Counted from the stretch's first letter, positions 16,208 through 25,306 are shown. The stretch: DNA of 64,000 nucleotides from Streptomyces lichenis (GCF_023218175.1 NZ_JALPTH010000017.1:104400-168399); one strand, 5' to 3'. A program made the numbers and translations. The notes: generated from the sequence alone by a model not told the origin.

Positions 16208-16909
16208 ATGACCAGCACGGTCCCCGTGTCCCTGACCCGTACGGCGGAGGGCTCCGCCCTCCAGGCGGTCTTCCTCGACATGGACGGCACGCTCGTCGAC
16301 ACCGAGGGCTTCTGGTGGGACGCGGAGGTCGAGGTCTTCGCCGAGCTCGGCCACGAGCTCGACGAGGCCTGGCGGGACGTGGTGGTCGGCGGCCCGATGA
16401 GCCGCAGTGCCGGATACCTCATCGAGGCCACCGGCGCCCGCATCACCCTGCCCGAGCTGTCCGTGCTGCTCAACGACCGCTTCGAGCGGCGCATCGCCCG
16501 CGGGGTGCCGATGATGCCGGGCGCCGAGCGCCTGCTGGCCGAGCTGGCCGCGCACCAGGTGCCCACTGCGCTGGTCTCCGCCTCGCACCGCCGGGTCATC
16601 GACACCGTGCTGCGCTCGGTCGGCCCCGACCGCTTCACCCTCACCGTGGCCGGCGACGAGGTGGCGCGCACCAAGCCCCACCCGGACCCCTATCTGCTGG
16701 CCGCCCGGGGCGTCGGCGCCGACCCGCTGCGCTGCGCCGTCATCGAGGACACCGCGACCGGGGTCGCCTCCGCCGAGGCGGCCGGCTGCCGGGTCGTCGC
16801 CGTCCCCTCCGTCGCCCCGATCGCCCCCGCCACCGGACGGGTCGTGGTGGGCTCGCTGGAGGAGGTCGACCTCGGCTTCCTCCGCTCCCTCATCACCAGC
16901 CTCAACTGA
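16208..16909 (+). CDS. HAD-superfamily hydrolase (phosphatase/phosphoglucomutase-like)
   Basis: ATG 16208 is chosen over an in-frame ATG at 16193 because GGAGGT (16195-16200) lies seven bases before it. The 233-residue protein has HAD motif I FLDMDGTLVDT with Asp24 and Asp26, motif II in TALVSASHRR, the lysine of motif III in TKPHPDPYLL and motif IV IEDTATGV. The cap is the small helical type of the GS1/beta-phosphoglucomutase group. The substrate cannot be told. It follows metH on the same strand, but a hairpin and a promoter-like site lie between them. Confidence 0.92.
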   Translation: MTSTVPVSLTRTAEGSALQAVFLDMDGTLVDTEGFWWDAEVEVFAELGHELDEAWRDVVVGGPMSRSAGYLIEATGARITLPELSVLLNDRFERRIARGVPMMPGAERLLAELAAHQVPTALVSASHRRVIDTVLRSVGPDRFTLTVAGDEVARTKPHPDPYLLAARGVGADPLRCAVIEDTATGVASAEAAGCRVVAVPSVAPIAPATGRVVVGSLEEVDLGFLRSLITSLN

Positions 16910-17441
16910 CACCCCCCGCGGCACCCCCGGCCCCGTACACCTCCCTCGTACGGCCCGCAGCCGTACCCCCCGCACCCCCGCCCACCGGCACCGACCAGAC
17001 GTCCCCCCGTGACCGCCCGTACCCGGCCCCTCCCCGCCCCCTTCCTCCCCCGCGTGAGTTTCGTCACCCAGCGTGTCGCGACCGGAAGGTGAAGAACGCC
17101 CCTCCTGCCCGTAAACGGCGCACGCGGCCCTCACCCATCTGTCCCGTTTGATCGTCTGATGCGCGAATCATTCCCCTGCATAGCAATCGAAGCCACCGCA
17201 TCCCTCATCACTGTCCGGCGCCACCGCTCCCCGCCGGCGTCGAAGACCCGTGGCGTATCCCACTACTCTCTGCTCCAGGACTTCGCCGCAGACCTCCCCT
17301 CCCCGCACGGCCCACCAGGCCCGCGGGGGCACCGGAACGATCGCCTGTGCCCGGCCCCCGGCCGATCGCCCCGCCCCACCGGGCGGCGCGGCGAGGTGAG
17401 AACACCGCCGTACCGCGTGCCGGATGAGGAGAACGTCCCCC
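16910..17441. other. Intergenic region without a recognisable gene
   Basis: The first ~150 bases are C-rich and pyrimidine-skewed on the + strand. The segment 17110-17280 is visibly richer in A/T than its surroundings and is the likely promoter zone for the solute-binding protein genes. I found no convincing -35/-10 pair. Open frames here lack ribosome-binding sites. Confidence 0.5.
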
Positions 17442-19040
17442 ATGAACCGCAAGACCCTGGTGCTGCCGGCCGTACTCGGCCTGCTCGCCCCCGTGCTCGT
17501 CGCCTGCGGCAGCACCGGCAGCGCCTCGGGGGACGGCACCATCGTCGTCGGCACCACGGACCGCTTCACCGCGACGCGGGACGCCTCCGCCCCCTTCGAC
17601 CCGGCGTTCGCCTACGACACCGGCGTGTGGAACGTGCTCCGCCAGACCGTCCAGACCCTGATGCATGTGCCGCGAGGCGGCGGCGTCCCGGTGCCCGAGG
17701 CCGCCTCCCAGTGCACCTTCACCGACCGGACCAGCGAGAGCTACCGCTGCACCCTCCGCTCCGACCTGGCCTTCTCGGACGGTACGCCGATCACCGCCGA
17801 GGACGTGAAGTTCTCCATCGAGCGGGCGCTGGCCATCGACTCCGACAACGGCGCGGCCGGGCTGCTCTCGGGCATCGACACCATCGAGACCAAGGGCGGG
17901 GACGAGGTCGTCTTCCAGCTCAAGGGCCCCGACGCCACCTTCCCGTACAAGCTCTCCACCCCCGTCGCCGGCATCCTCAGTAAGGACACCTACGACGGGA
18001 ACAAGCTCCGCGACGGCTTCCAGGTCGACGGCTCCGGCCCGTACACCATGCGGCCCACGGTCAGCGGCGACCACGTCACCAAGGTCGTCTTCAGCAGGAA
18101 CGACCACTACAAGGGCGACATCAAGCTCCGCAACGAGCGCGTCGAACTGCGCTCCTTCGACAGCGCCGAGGCCATGGGCGAGGCGCTGAAGGCCGGCGAG
18201 ATCGACATGATGACCCGGACCATGTCCCCGGAGCAGATCAAGGACCTCACCGACAAGCCCGCCCAGGGCATCGAGATCACCGAGGTCCCCGGCCTGGAGA
18301 TCCGCTACCTCGGCTTCAACACCAAGGCCGGCTCGGCGAAGGACAAGGCGGTGCGCCAGGCCATGGCCGCCGTGGTCGACCGCGGGCAGATCGCCGGCGG
18401 GGTGTACGGGTCCACCGCCACGCCGCTTTACTCGCTGATCCCGTCCTCCATCGCCACCCACACCAACTCCTTCCTCAACAAGTACGGCGAGCCCAGCCGC
18501 ACCAAGGCGGGGGAGATCCTCAAGGACGCCGGGGTCACCGCACCGGTCAGCCTCACCCTGCACTACACCACCGACCACTACGGCTCCGGCACCAAGGCGG
18601 AGTTCGAGGCGCTGCGCGACCAGCTGAACGCCACCGGGCTGTTCCAGGCGCGCATCGAGGGCGCCAAGTGGTCGGAGTTCCGCCCCGCCCAGAAGCGCGG
18701 CGACTACCCGGTCTACGGGCTCGGCTGGTTCCCCGACTTCCCGGACCCGGACAACTACGTCGCCCCCTTCCTCGACGCCGACAACTTCCTCGGCACCTCC
18801 TACGTCAGCGACACGGCACGCGGCCGGCTCATCCCCGAGTCCCGGCGCGCCGCCGACCGCACCGCCGCCACCCCCGCCTTCGAGCAGATCCAGGACATCG
18901 TCGCCGACGACGTCCCCGTGCTGCCGCTGTGGCAGGGCAAGCAGTACGTCGCCGCCCGCGACGGGCTGACCGGCGTCGAGTGGGCGCTGAACACCTCCTC
19001 GGACCTCCAGCTCTGGGAGCTGGGCCGGGGCAACGCCTGA
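17442..19040 (+). CDS. Peptide-type ABC transporter substrate-binding lipoprotein (SBP family 5)
   Basis: The 532-residue protein starts at ATG 17442 after GAGGAGAA. It has a lipoprotein signal ending in VLVAC with Cys22 as the acylated residue. The mature part is a family 5 extracellular solute-binding protein: AFSDGTPITAEDVKFSIERAL (quoted in part), the GSGPYTM block and the late DFPDPDNY segment. Family members bind oligopeptides, nickel or other small ligands for import. No permease or ATPase gene is adjacent, so it must work with components elsewhere. The next gene is a close paralogue 64 bases downstream. Confidence 0.93.
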   Translation: MNRKTLVLPAVLGLLAPVLVACGSTGSASGDGTIVVGTTDRFTATRDASAPFDPAFAYDTGVWNVLRQTVQTLMHVPRGGGVPVPEAASQCTFTDRTSESYRCTLRSDLAFSDGTPITAEDVKFSIERALAIDSDNGAAGLLSGIDTIETKGGDEVVFQLKGPDATFPYKLSTPVAGILSKDTYDGNKLRDGFQVDGSGPYTMRPTVSGDHVTKVVFSRNDHYKGDIKLRNERVELRSFDSAEAMGEALKAGEIDMMTRTMSPEQIKDLTDKPAQGIEITEVPGLEIRYLGFNTKAGSAKDKAVRQAMAAVVDRGQIAGGVYGSTATPLYSLIPSSIATHTNSFLNKYGEPSRTKAGEILKDAGVTAPVSLTLHYTTDHYGSGTKAEFEALRDQLNATGLFQARIEGAKWSEFRPAQKRGDYPVYGLGWFPDFPDPDNYVAPFLDADNFLGTSYVSDTARGRLIPESRRAADRTAATPAFEQIQDIVADDVPVLPLWQGKQYVAARDGLTGVEWALNTSSDLQLWELGRGNA

Positions 19041-19104
19041 CCCTGCTGTACCCGGCCGGGCACACGGGCCCGGCCGGATTCAAGATCAACAAGGCAAGGT
19101 TCCT

Positions 19105-20694
19105 GTGAAGGCACACAACAAGTGGCTGACCGCCCCGCTCGCCGCCGGCCTGGCCGCCGCCCTGCTGAGCGGCTGCGGCACCGAGGACGGCGGCGGCGCC
19201 GGCGGTGAAGGCTCCGTGGTCGTCGGCATGTCCGACAAGGTGCTGGCCACCGACCCGGCCGCCGGCTACGACCCCGGCTCCTGGCTGCTGTTCAACAACG
19301 TCTTCCAGTCCCTGCTGAGCTTCCCCAAGGGCACCTCCGTCCCGCAGCCCGAGGCCGCCGAGAAGTGCGGCTTCGAGGGCGGCAGCAAGGTGTACCGCTG
19401 CACCCTGCGCGACGGGCTCACCTTCAGCAACGGCAACAGCCTCACCGCGAAGGACGTCAAGTTCTCCTTCGAGCGCGCCCTGAAGATCGACGACACCAAC
19501 GGCCCGGCCCCGCTGCTCTCGGCCATCGACACCATCGAGACCCCCGACGACAAGACCGTCGTCTTCCGCCTCAAGGTGCCGGACGCCACCTTCCCCAGCA
19601 AGATCGCCTCCGGCGCCGGCTCCATAGTCGACCACCGCTCCTACGCGGAGGGGAAGCTGCGCGGCGACAAGCAGGCCGTCGGCTCCGGCCCGTACAAGCT
19701 GGACTCCATCGACGACGCCCAGGCCGTCTTCTCGCCCAACCCGAACTACAAGGGCACCGCCGAGGTCAAGAACGCCGGCGTCACCCTGAAGTTCTACAAC
19801 GGCGACCGCAAGGCCCTCGGCAAGGCGCTGGAGAAGAGCGAGGTGGACATCGCCTACCGTGGCCTCGCCGCCTCCGAGATCGCCGCCATGCAGGCCTCCA
19901 CAGCCACCCCGGAGAAGGGCATCGAGGTCGTCGAGGGCTCCAGCGCCGAGGTCCAGCACCTGGTCTTCAACATGGGCGACCCCGTCGTCGGCAAGGCCGA
20001 GGTGCGCAAGGCCATCGCCTACCTGGTCGACCGCGACGCCCTCGTCCAGCACATCTACCGCTCCACCGCCACCCCGCTCTACTCGATCATCCCCGCGGGC
20101 ATCGCCGGCCACAACACCGCCTTCGTCGACGCCTACGGCGCCCAGCCGCAGCCCGACAAGGCCAAGGCCGTCCTGGACTCCGCCGGCTACGGCCCCGCCA
20201 ACAAGGTCAAGCTGACCCTCTGGTCCACCCCCAGCCGCTACGGCCCCTCCACCGACGAGGAGTTCCGGGCCATCGCCGACCAGCTCAACGAGAGCGGGCT
20301 GTTCGAGGCCGACGTGAAGTCGGTGGAGTTCGACCAGTACGAGAAGGACATCAAGGCCGGCAAGTACGGCGTCTACGTCAAGGGCTGGGTCCCCGACTAC
20401 CCGGACCCGGACAACTTCACCCAGCCGTTCTTCGGCGAGGGCAACGTCCTCGACAACCGCTACCACAACAAGAAGATCAGCGAGACCCTGGTCCCGCGCA
20501 CCTCCGCCACCGCCGAACGCACCGCCACCGAGGAGGACTTCGGCAAACTCCAGGACCTGGTCGCCGAAGAGGTCCCCATCCTCCCCCTCTGGCAGGGCAA
20601 GCAGTACGCCGTCGCCCGCGACGGCGTCACCGGCCTGGAATGGACCCTGGACGCCTCCACCGTCTTCCGCTTCTGGGAGATCAAGAAGGCCTGA
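19105..20694 (+). CDS. Second peptide-type ABC substrate-binding lipoprotein (SBP family 5)
   Basis: GTG 19105 starts a 529-residue protein with the lipobox LLSGC (Cys24). It shares the layout of the preceding gene along its whole length, for example FSNGNSLTAKDVKFSFERAL (quoted in part), STATPLYSIIP, DYPDPDNFTQPFF and LPLWQGKQYAVARDG. The two clearly arose by tandem duplication and have since diverged. Again no transporter membrane components are near. The pair is probably transcribed together; the SBPs may deliver different ligands to one permease. Confidence 0.92.
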   Translation: MKAHNKWLTAPLAAGLAAALLSGCGTEDGGGAGGEGSVVVGMSDKVLATDPAAGYDPGSWLLFNNVFQSLLSFPKGTSVPQPEAAEKCGFEGGSKVYRCTLRDGLTFSNGNSLTAKDVKFSFERALKIDDTNGPAPLLSAIDTIETPDDKTVVFRLKVPDATFPSKIASGAGSIVDHRSYAEGKLRGDKQAVGSGPYKLDSIDDAQAVFSPNPNYKGTAEVKNAGVTLKFYNGDRKALGKALEKSEVDIAYRGLAASEIAAMQASTATPEKGIEVVEGSSAEVQHLVFNMGDPVVGKAEVRKAIAYLVDRDALVQHIYRSTATPLYSIIPAGIAGHNTAFVDAYGAQPQPDKAKAVLDSAGYGPANKVKLTLWSTPSRYGPSTDEEFRAIADQLNESGLFEADVKSVEFDQYEKDIKAGKYGVYVKGWVPDYPDPDNFTQPFFGEGNVLDNRYHNKKISETLVPRTSATAERTATEEDFGKLQDLVAEEVPILPLWQGKQYAVARDGVTGLEWTLDASTVFRFWEIKKA

Positions 20695-20849
20695 TCTTTG
20701 GTTAGGCGTTCTGACTTGCGGTTTCGCGGGTCATGTCGTCTACCTGTCCGCACCCGGTCCGCAGGCCGCCGAGCACGGCGTCCATGACGGCCCGGGTGCG
20801 GGTCTTCTTCCCCGGCACGGGGCGTGCGCCGTGCCCGGCGGCCATCGAG

Positions 20850-20855
20850 CATGAT
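20850..20855 (+). promoter_or_regulatory. -10 element of the SUKH-like gene
   Basis: CATGAT lies six bases before ATG 20862, with no Shine-Dalgarno sequence. The same CATGAT-then-ATG pattern precedes the exonuclease (51796) and the Ser/Thr kinase (57398), supporting leaderless transcripts. Confidence 0.45.
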
Positions 20856-20861
20856 GCGGGG

Positions 20862-21989
20862 ATGACCGACCAGGCTTTCCTCGCCGTTTCTCCGCACTCG
20901 GTACGGGCGTTCGATGAGGAGTACGTGCCCCTGCTCGTCGGCGGCCCGACGACAGCGGAACGCCACACGGTGGGACGCGCCGGAGTGGTCATGGGCCCGG
21001 GTGGCACGGTGATCGTCCTCGATGCGCATGCCGCCGGAGACAGGAGCGGCGTAGGGAATGCCGAGAGGGTCCGTCTGGTCGGGCCTGCCCCCGCGACGGT
21101 CACCGAGCGGCTGATGGGTACGGCCTGGGATGGGGGCCGGCATGTATCGCCGATCCATATCGCGGTCCGTACCGGAGACGAGGTCCTGTATCTGGGTACC
21201 GCGCACGTGAGCCGGGCCGGCGCTTCGGGCGGTGTGCTCAGCGACTGCGAACTGCTTCTCGACACGCCGTTGAGCAGGGACCTCCTCGACCGGGTGCGGC
21301 CGCGGTCGGCGTCGGCCGTCCTACCGGACCTGACCTGGCTTAGGGCCGTGAACGGCGACCGTGCGGCGGCGCTCGAACAGTTCCTCGACGGCTGGTATCC
21401 GGCCACGAGCGGCACCGAACGGCCTTCCTCCTCGGCACCACGCCTGCCGGAAAGCTTGCGGCAGCTGTACCGGATCGCGGTGCGGCGACCGGATGTGCTG
21501 GGCACGCAGAACAGGATCCTGCCCGAATCGGACCTGTTCACCGACCCGCCCGGAGAGACTCTGGTCTTCGGCGTAGAGAACCAGGGAGGGTTCTTCTGGT
21601 CGCTGCTGTGGACGACGGAGGACGCCGAGAGCGATCCGACCGTCTGGTTCCGTGAGTACGACGAGGAACCGGTCGCCGAACAGGAACCGCTCAGCGGCTT
21701 CCTGCTGCAGTTCTCCCTCTTCGAGGCCTCCCTGGGCGCCGACTATCTGGCCCTGCCCCGCAGGCTCGGCGCGGCACAGGTGGAGCTATTCACTCAAGCA
21801 CTGCACCCGGTACCTCTGCGCCCCTTCTGGCCAGGGGCGCCCACCCACTTCTACGTGGCCCCCGGCCTCGTGGTCCATGTCAGCAGCGAGGACGGCGAAG
21901 AGTTCGACGTCTGGGCCGGCGCCACCCAACGCAGCGCTCTGGACCGGTGGGCGGACCTTCCTGTCGACTGGACGCGCTTCGACGGGTGA
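20862..21989 (+). CDS. SMI1/KNR4 (SUKH)-like domain protein
   Basis: The 375-residue protein has two parts. Residues ~1-155 are an unrecognised domain (LAVSPHSVRAFDEEYVPLLVG at its start, quoted in part). Residues ~185-375 resemble SUKH/SMI1-KNR4 proteins: LPESLRQLYRIAVRRPDVLG, then LVFGVENQGGFFWSL and DPTVWFREYDEE, the hallmark ENQG and DPxV elements. SUKH proteins are common immunity proteins against polymorphic toxins but also occur alone. No toxin gene is visible nearby. Codon use is less GC-extreme than in neighbouring genes, and the flanking genes look unrelated, so recent acquisition is possible. Family call moderate; function unknown. Confidence 0.6.
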   Translation: MTDQAFLAVSPHSVRAFDEEYVPLLVGGPTTAERHTVGRAGVVMGPGGTVIVLDAHAAGDRSGVGNAERVRLVGPAPATVTERLMGTAWDGGRHVSPIHIAVRTGDEVLYLGTAHVSRAGASGGVLSDCELLLDTPLSRDLLDRVRPRSASAVLPDLTWLRAVNGDRAAALEQFLDGWYPATSGTERPSSSAPRLPESLRQLYRIAVRRPDVLGTQNRILPESDLFTDPPGETLVFGVENQGGFFWSLLWTTEDAESDPTVWFREYDEEPVAEQEPLSGFLLQFSLFEASLGADYLALPRRLGAAQVELFTQALHPVPLRPFWPGAPTHFYVAPGLVVHVSSEDGEEFDVWAGATQRSALDRWADLPVDWTRFDG

Positions 21990-22096
21990 CGGCCGCAAGA
22001 TCAGCCTCACGACACACACCGTGCACACCCCGCACACTGTTCACATCAGATACGCCGTCCCCACCACGGACCCCGGAGACGAAGGGACGTGCCCCC

Positions 22097-22603
22097 ATGT
22101 GCCGACCCGAGGGGCAGAGCGGCGCCCGTGTCGAGGCGCAGCGGCTGGACGACCTGGCGCGGCTGCGCCGGATCCGGGACCGGATCGACCGGGAGTACGC
22201 GCAGCCGCTGAACGTGGAGGCGCTGGCCCGGGGGGAGAACATCTCCGCCGGGCACCTCAGCCGGCAGTTCCGGGCCGCGTACGGGGAGTCGCCGTACGCG
22301 TACCTGATGACCCGGCGCATCGAGCGGGCGGCCGCGTTGCTGCGGCGGGGCGATCTGAGCGTCACCGAGGTGTGCTACGCCGTGGGCTGCGCGTCGCTGG
22401 GCACGTTCACCACCCGCTTCACCGAGCTGGTCGGCATGCCACCCGGGGCCTTCCGGCGCCGGGCGGCGGACGCGGGGGCCGAGAGCGTTGAGGCCGAAGG
22501 GCCGGTGATCACGCTGGAGGGGATGCCGGCCTGTGTGGCGAAGCAGGTGACCAGACCGGTCAGGAATCGAGAAGCCGGGGCGGGGGAGCAGCGCCTAGCG
22601 TGA
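22097..22603 (+). CDS. AraC-family helix-turn-helix regulator
   Basis: The 168-residue protein has an AraC-type double HTH at about residues 15-120: LNVEALARGENISAGHLSRQFRAAYG (quoted in part), then YLMTRRIERAAALLRRG and VGCASLGTFTTRFTELVGMPPGAFR. There is no room for a cupin or other sensor domain; the ~50-residue tail is uncharacterised. The start at 22097 follows AAGGGA. It is 49 bases upstream of a DUF1801 protein on the same strand and may be co-transcribed with it. Confidence 0.88.
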   Translation: MCRPEGQSGARVEAQRLDDLARLRRIRDRIDREYAQPLNVEALARGENISAGHLSRQFRAAYGESPYAYLMTRRIERAAALLRRGDLSVTEVCYAVGCASLGTFTTRFTELVGMPPGAFRRRAADAGAESVEAEGPVITLEGMPACVAKQVTRPVRNREAGAGEQRLA

Positions 22604-22652
22604 GGAGCATGACCTCGTGCTTCGCCGGTACGAGCTGACGAAAGGAACCGCC

Positions 22653-23135
22653 ATGCCGCGCACCAAGCCCTCCGCCGACAATCCCGACACGTCCGCCGAG
22701 GAGTACGGCGGGTTCACCGCCGAGGAGCGGGCCGCGATGAAGGAGCACGCCCAGGAGCAGAAGCAGGCGGCCAGGCGGCGCGGCACGAAGGCCGAGAAGG
22801 AGGCCGCGGCGGAACGGGACATGCTGGCCAAGATCGCCGAGCTGCAGGAGGAGGACCGGGTCCTCGCCGAGCGGATCCACGCCCTCGTCAAGGCCGCCGC
22901 CCCCACCCTGGCCGGCAAGCTCTGGTACGGGATGCCCGCCTACACCAAGAACGGCAAGGTCCTCTGCCACTTCCAGGCCGCGCAGAAGTTCGGCACCAGA
23001 TACGCGACGCTCGGCTTCAGCGACGAGGCGGCGCTCGACGACGGCGCCCTGTGGCCGACCGCCTTCGCCCTGAGGGAGCTGACCCCGGAGGTGGAGGAGC
23101 GGATCACCGCCCTGGTGAAGAAGGCCGTCGGCTGA
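22653..23135 (+). CDS. DUF1801 / iron-chaperone-like (YdhG-type) protein
   Basis: ATG 22653 follows GAAAGGAA; 160 residues. The N-terminal half is charged and probably helical (TAEERAAMKEHAQEQKQAARR). The C-terminal half has the DUF1801 pattern: LVKAAAPTLAGKLWYGMPAY, then KVLCHFQAAQKFGTRYATLGF and ALWPTAFALRELTPEVEERI. DUF1801 proteins have a frataxin-like or ferrochelatase-binding fold in structures, but their role is unsettled. It sits behind an AraC-type regulator. It is convergent with the response regulator gene, whose stop lies 50 bases away. Confidence 0.85.
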   Translation: MPRTKPSADNPDTSAEEYGGFTAEERAAMKEHAQEQKQAARRRGTKAEKEAAAERDMLAKIAELQEEDRVLAERIHALVKAAAPTLAGKLWYGMPAYTKNGKVLCHFQAAQKFGTRYATLGFSDEAALDDGALWPTAFALRELTPEVEERITALVKKAVG

Positions 23136-23185
23136 GGGCGGGCGGGAAGACCGCCGGGCGCGCCGGGCGGGCCGCGGGAGGACGG

Positions 23186-23857
23186 CTACTGGGCGCCGGG
23201 GCGCACCAGGCCGCTCTCGTAGGCGTAGACCGCGGCCTGGACGCGGTCGCGCAGGCTCAGCTTGGTCAGCACATGGCCGACATGGGTCTTCACCGTGGTC
23301 TCGCTGACGAACAGGTCCGCGGCGATCTCCGCGTTGGACAGGCCGCGGGCGACGAGCTTGAGGACCTCCACCTCGCGGTCGGTGAGGGTGTTCAGCGTGT
23401 CCGGGACCGGCTGCTCACCGGTGGGCAGGTGGTCGGCGTACTTGTCCAGCAGCCGGCGGGTGATGCTCGGGGCGAGCATCGCCTCACCGGCGGCCACCAC
23501 CCGGATCGCCTGCACCAGCTCGCCGGCCGGGGCGTCCTTCAGCAGGAAGCCGCTGGCCCCGGCGCGCAGCGCCTCCACCACGTACTCGTCCAGGTCGAAG
23601 GTGGTCAGCACCAGCACCTTCGCCGGACCGTCCCGGCCGGGGCCGGTGATCTGGCGGGTGGCCTCCACACCGTCCATCCGCGGCATCCGGATGTCCATCA
23701 GCACCACGTCGGGCTGGAGCGCCCGGACCTGGTCGAGCGCCTGGAGACCGTCCCCGGCCTCGCCCACGACCGCGATGTCCTGCTCCGCCTCCAGGATCAT
23801 CCGGAAGCCGGTGCGCAGCAGGGGCTGGTCGTCGACCAGCAGGACGCGGATGGTCAC
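23186..23857 (-). CDS. NarL/FixJ-type response regulator (orphan)
   Basis: The 223-residue protein has a receiver domain with acidic pocket Asp9-Asp10, phospho-acceptor Asp55 (VVLMDIRMPRMDG), the switch threonine in VLVLTTFD and the lysine in GFLLKDAPA. A LuxR-type HTH follows (LTDREVEVLKLVARGLSNAEIAADLFVSE, quoted in part). All key residues are intact. No histidine kinase gene is adjacent, so it is an orphan regulator or is paired with a kinase elsewhere. The upstream neighbour on the same strand is a RecB-like nuclease, separated by 142 bases that contain a short tandem repeat. Confidence 0.93.
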   Translation of the reverse strand: MTIRVLLVDDQPLLRTGFRMILEAEQDIAVVGEAGDGLQALDQVRALQPDVVLMDIRMPRMDGVEATRQITGPGRDGPAKVLVLTTFDLDEYVVEALRAGASGFLLKDAPAGELVQAIRVVAAGEAMLAPSITRRLLDKYADHLPTGEQPVPDTLNTLTDREVEVLKLVARGLSNAEIAADLFVSETTVKTHVGHVLTKLSLRDRVQAAVYAYESGLVRPGAQ

Positions 23858-23927
23858 AGGTACTCCTTCACTCGGCTGACCTCGCCCATTCTGCCCTGGG
23901 GGCTGCGGGCCGCCGCATCGGCCCGAG

Positions 23928-23987
23928 GGAGGAGCCCCGAGCGGAGGAGCCCCGAGCAGAGGAGTCCCGAGGGGAGGAGCCCCGGGG
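23928..23987. repeat. Four tandem 15-base units upstream of the response regulator
   Basis: GGAGGAGCCCCGAGC occurs perfectly at 23928-23942 and 23943-23957, then with changes at 23958-23972 and 23973-23987. The array lies between the RecB-like gene and the response regulator, in or just upstream of the regulator's leader. Confidence 0.8.
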
Positions 23988-23999
23988 AAGGAGACAGGA

Positions 24000-25199
24000 T
24001 CAGCCGGAGCGCTGGGAGGGCAGCACCGGCAGCGGATAGACCGGGGGAGTGCCGCCGAACTCCGGGCAGTGCTCCTGGTGGTCGCACCAGCCGCACAGCT
24101 TCGTCGGCCGGGGCCGCCAGTCGCCGGTCGCGGTGGCGTGCGCGATGGCGTCCCACAGCGCCAGCAGCCTCCGCTCCACCCGCCGCAGGTCCGCCTCCAC
24201 CGGGTCGTAGGTCAGCACCTCGCCGCTGCCCAGGTACACCAGCTGCAACCGGCGGGGGATCACCCCCTTCAGCCGCCAGACCACCAGCGCGTAGAAGGTC
24301 ATCTGGAACAGCGCCCCGTCCCGGTACTCCGGGCGCGGGGCCTTGCCCGTCTTGTAGTCGACGATCCGCACCTCGCCGGTCGGCGCCACGTCCACCCGGT
24401 CGATCACCCCGCGCAGCCTCAGCCCCGAGTCGAGCTCCGCCTCCACGAACAGCTCCCGCTCGGCGGGCTCCAGCCGGGTCGGGTCCTCCAGCGTGAACCA
24501 CCGCTCCACCAGCGCCTCGGCCTCGCCCAGCCAACGGGCCAGCCGCGCGCCCTCCGGGTCGCCGGCGAACAGCTCCGCCAGCTCCGGCCGCGCCTGGAGC
24601 AGCTTCGCCCACTGCCCGGGCAGCAGCTCCTTGGCCCGCGGAACGGTCCGCTCCGCGGCCGGGGCGTCGAACAGCCGCTCCAGCACCGCGTGCACCAGCG
24701 TGCCGCGGGTCGCCGCCTCGCTCGGCTTCTCCGGCAGCCGGTCGATCACCCGGAAGCGGTACAGCAGCGGGCACTGCATGAAGTCGTTCGCCCGGGAGGG
24801 AGAGAGGGACACCGGCGCCCGCGCCCCGGCAGGGACCGCCCCGCCGATGACCGGACCGCCGGTGACCACCCCGGCGGTGACCGGGGAGCCCGCGTCCGAC
24901 CCACCGGTGGCCGGGGCGCCCGCGTCCGGCCCGCCGGTGACGCCCGCGTCCGGTCCGCTCGCATCCGGTCCGCCGGCCTCCGGACCGCCGCCGGCCGGAC
25001 CGGCGGATGGCTCGGGCGCGGCCGGGGTGACCACCGCGACCGCCGAAACCCGGACCGGGTCCGGGGCCGAGACCGGGCCCGGGTCCGGCTCCAGGTCGTC
25101 CGGGGCCGCGGGGTGCGCCGGAGCGGCGGCGGTGCCGCCACCCTCCGGACCGTGCTCCGCCTCGGGCTCGCCCGGCTGCGGACGGGGACTCGTGCTCAT
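24000..25199 (-). CDS. RecB-family PD-(D/E)XK nuclease with Fe-S cluster motif
   Basis: The 399-residue protein starts at ATG 25199. Residues 1-~128 are a low-complexity Gly/Pro/Ala/Asp region without predicted fold. The nuclease domain begins SLSPSRANDFMQCPLLYRF; its catalytic elements are GVIDRVDV and IVDYKTGK. Four cysteines, Cys143 and Cys369/372/378 (LCGWCDHQEHC), are placed as in AddB/Cas4-type iron-sulphur nucleases. It has no helicase part. Actinobacteria keep this gene near the protease and TrmI genes found here; its task in DNA repair is undefined. The long N-terminal extension may be translated or the true start may be internal. Confidence 0.9.
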   Translation of the reverse strand: MSTSPRPQPGEPEAEHGPEGGGTAAAPAHPAAPDDLEPDPGPVSAPDPVRVSAVAVVTPAAPEPSAGPAGGGPEAGGPDASGPDAGVTGGPDAGAPATGGSDAGSPVTAGVVTGGPVIGGAVPAGARAPVSLSPSRANDFMQCPLLYRFRVIDRLPEKPSEAATRGTLVHAVLERLFDAPAAERTVPRAKELLPGQWAKLLQARPELAELFAGDPEGARLARWLGEAEALVERWFTLEDPTRLEPAERELFVEAELDSGLRLRGVIDRVDVAPTGEVRIVDYKTGKAPRPEYRDGALFQMTFYALVVWRLKGVIPRRLQLVYLGSGEVLTYDPVEADLRRVERRLLALWDAIAHATATGDWRPRPTKLCGWCDHQEHCPEFGGTPPVYPLPVLPSQRSG

Positions 25200-25306
25200 G
25201 GTGAAGAACCCTACGGCCCGCCACTGACAGCCAGCGGCATACCATCGACGCCAGAACCCCCCACACTGCATGATCGTGGTGTGACGTCTCACACCGAAGG
25301 GACCTC

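Noticed and set aside
11750..17134. A 1794-residue open frame on the minus strand opposite metH
   Set aside because: It is the antisense shadow of metH and neighbours. In high-GC DNA long antisense frames are common. The translation is Gly/Val/Leu/Asp-rich without domains, and metH is unambiguous.
20862..23135. SUKH-like, AraC and DUF1801 genes as one toxin-antitoxin or defence island
   Set aside because: No toxin, nuclease or defence domain is seen in the neighbours, and the AraC-DUF1801 pair is a common accessory arrangement.
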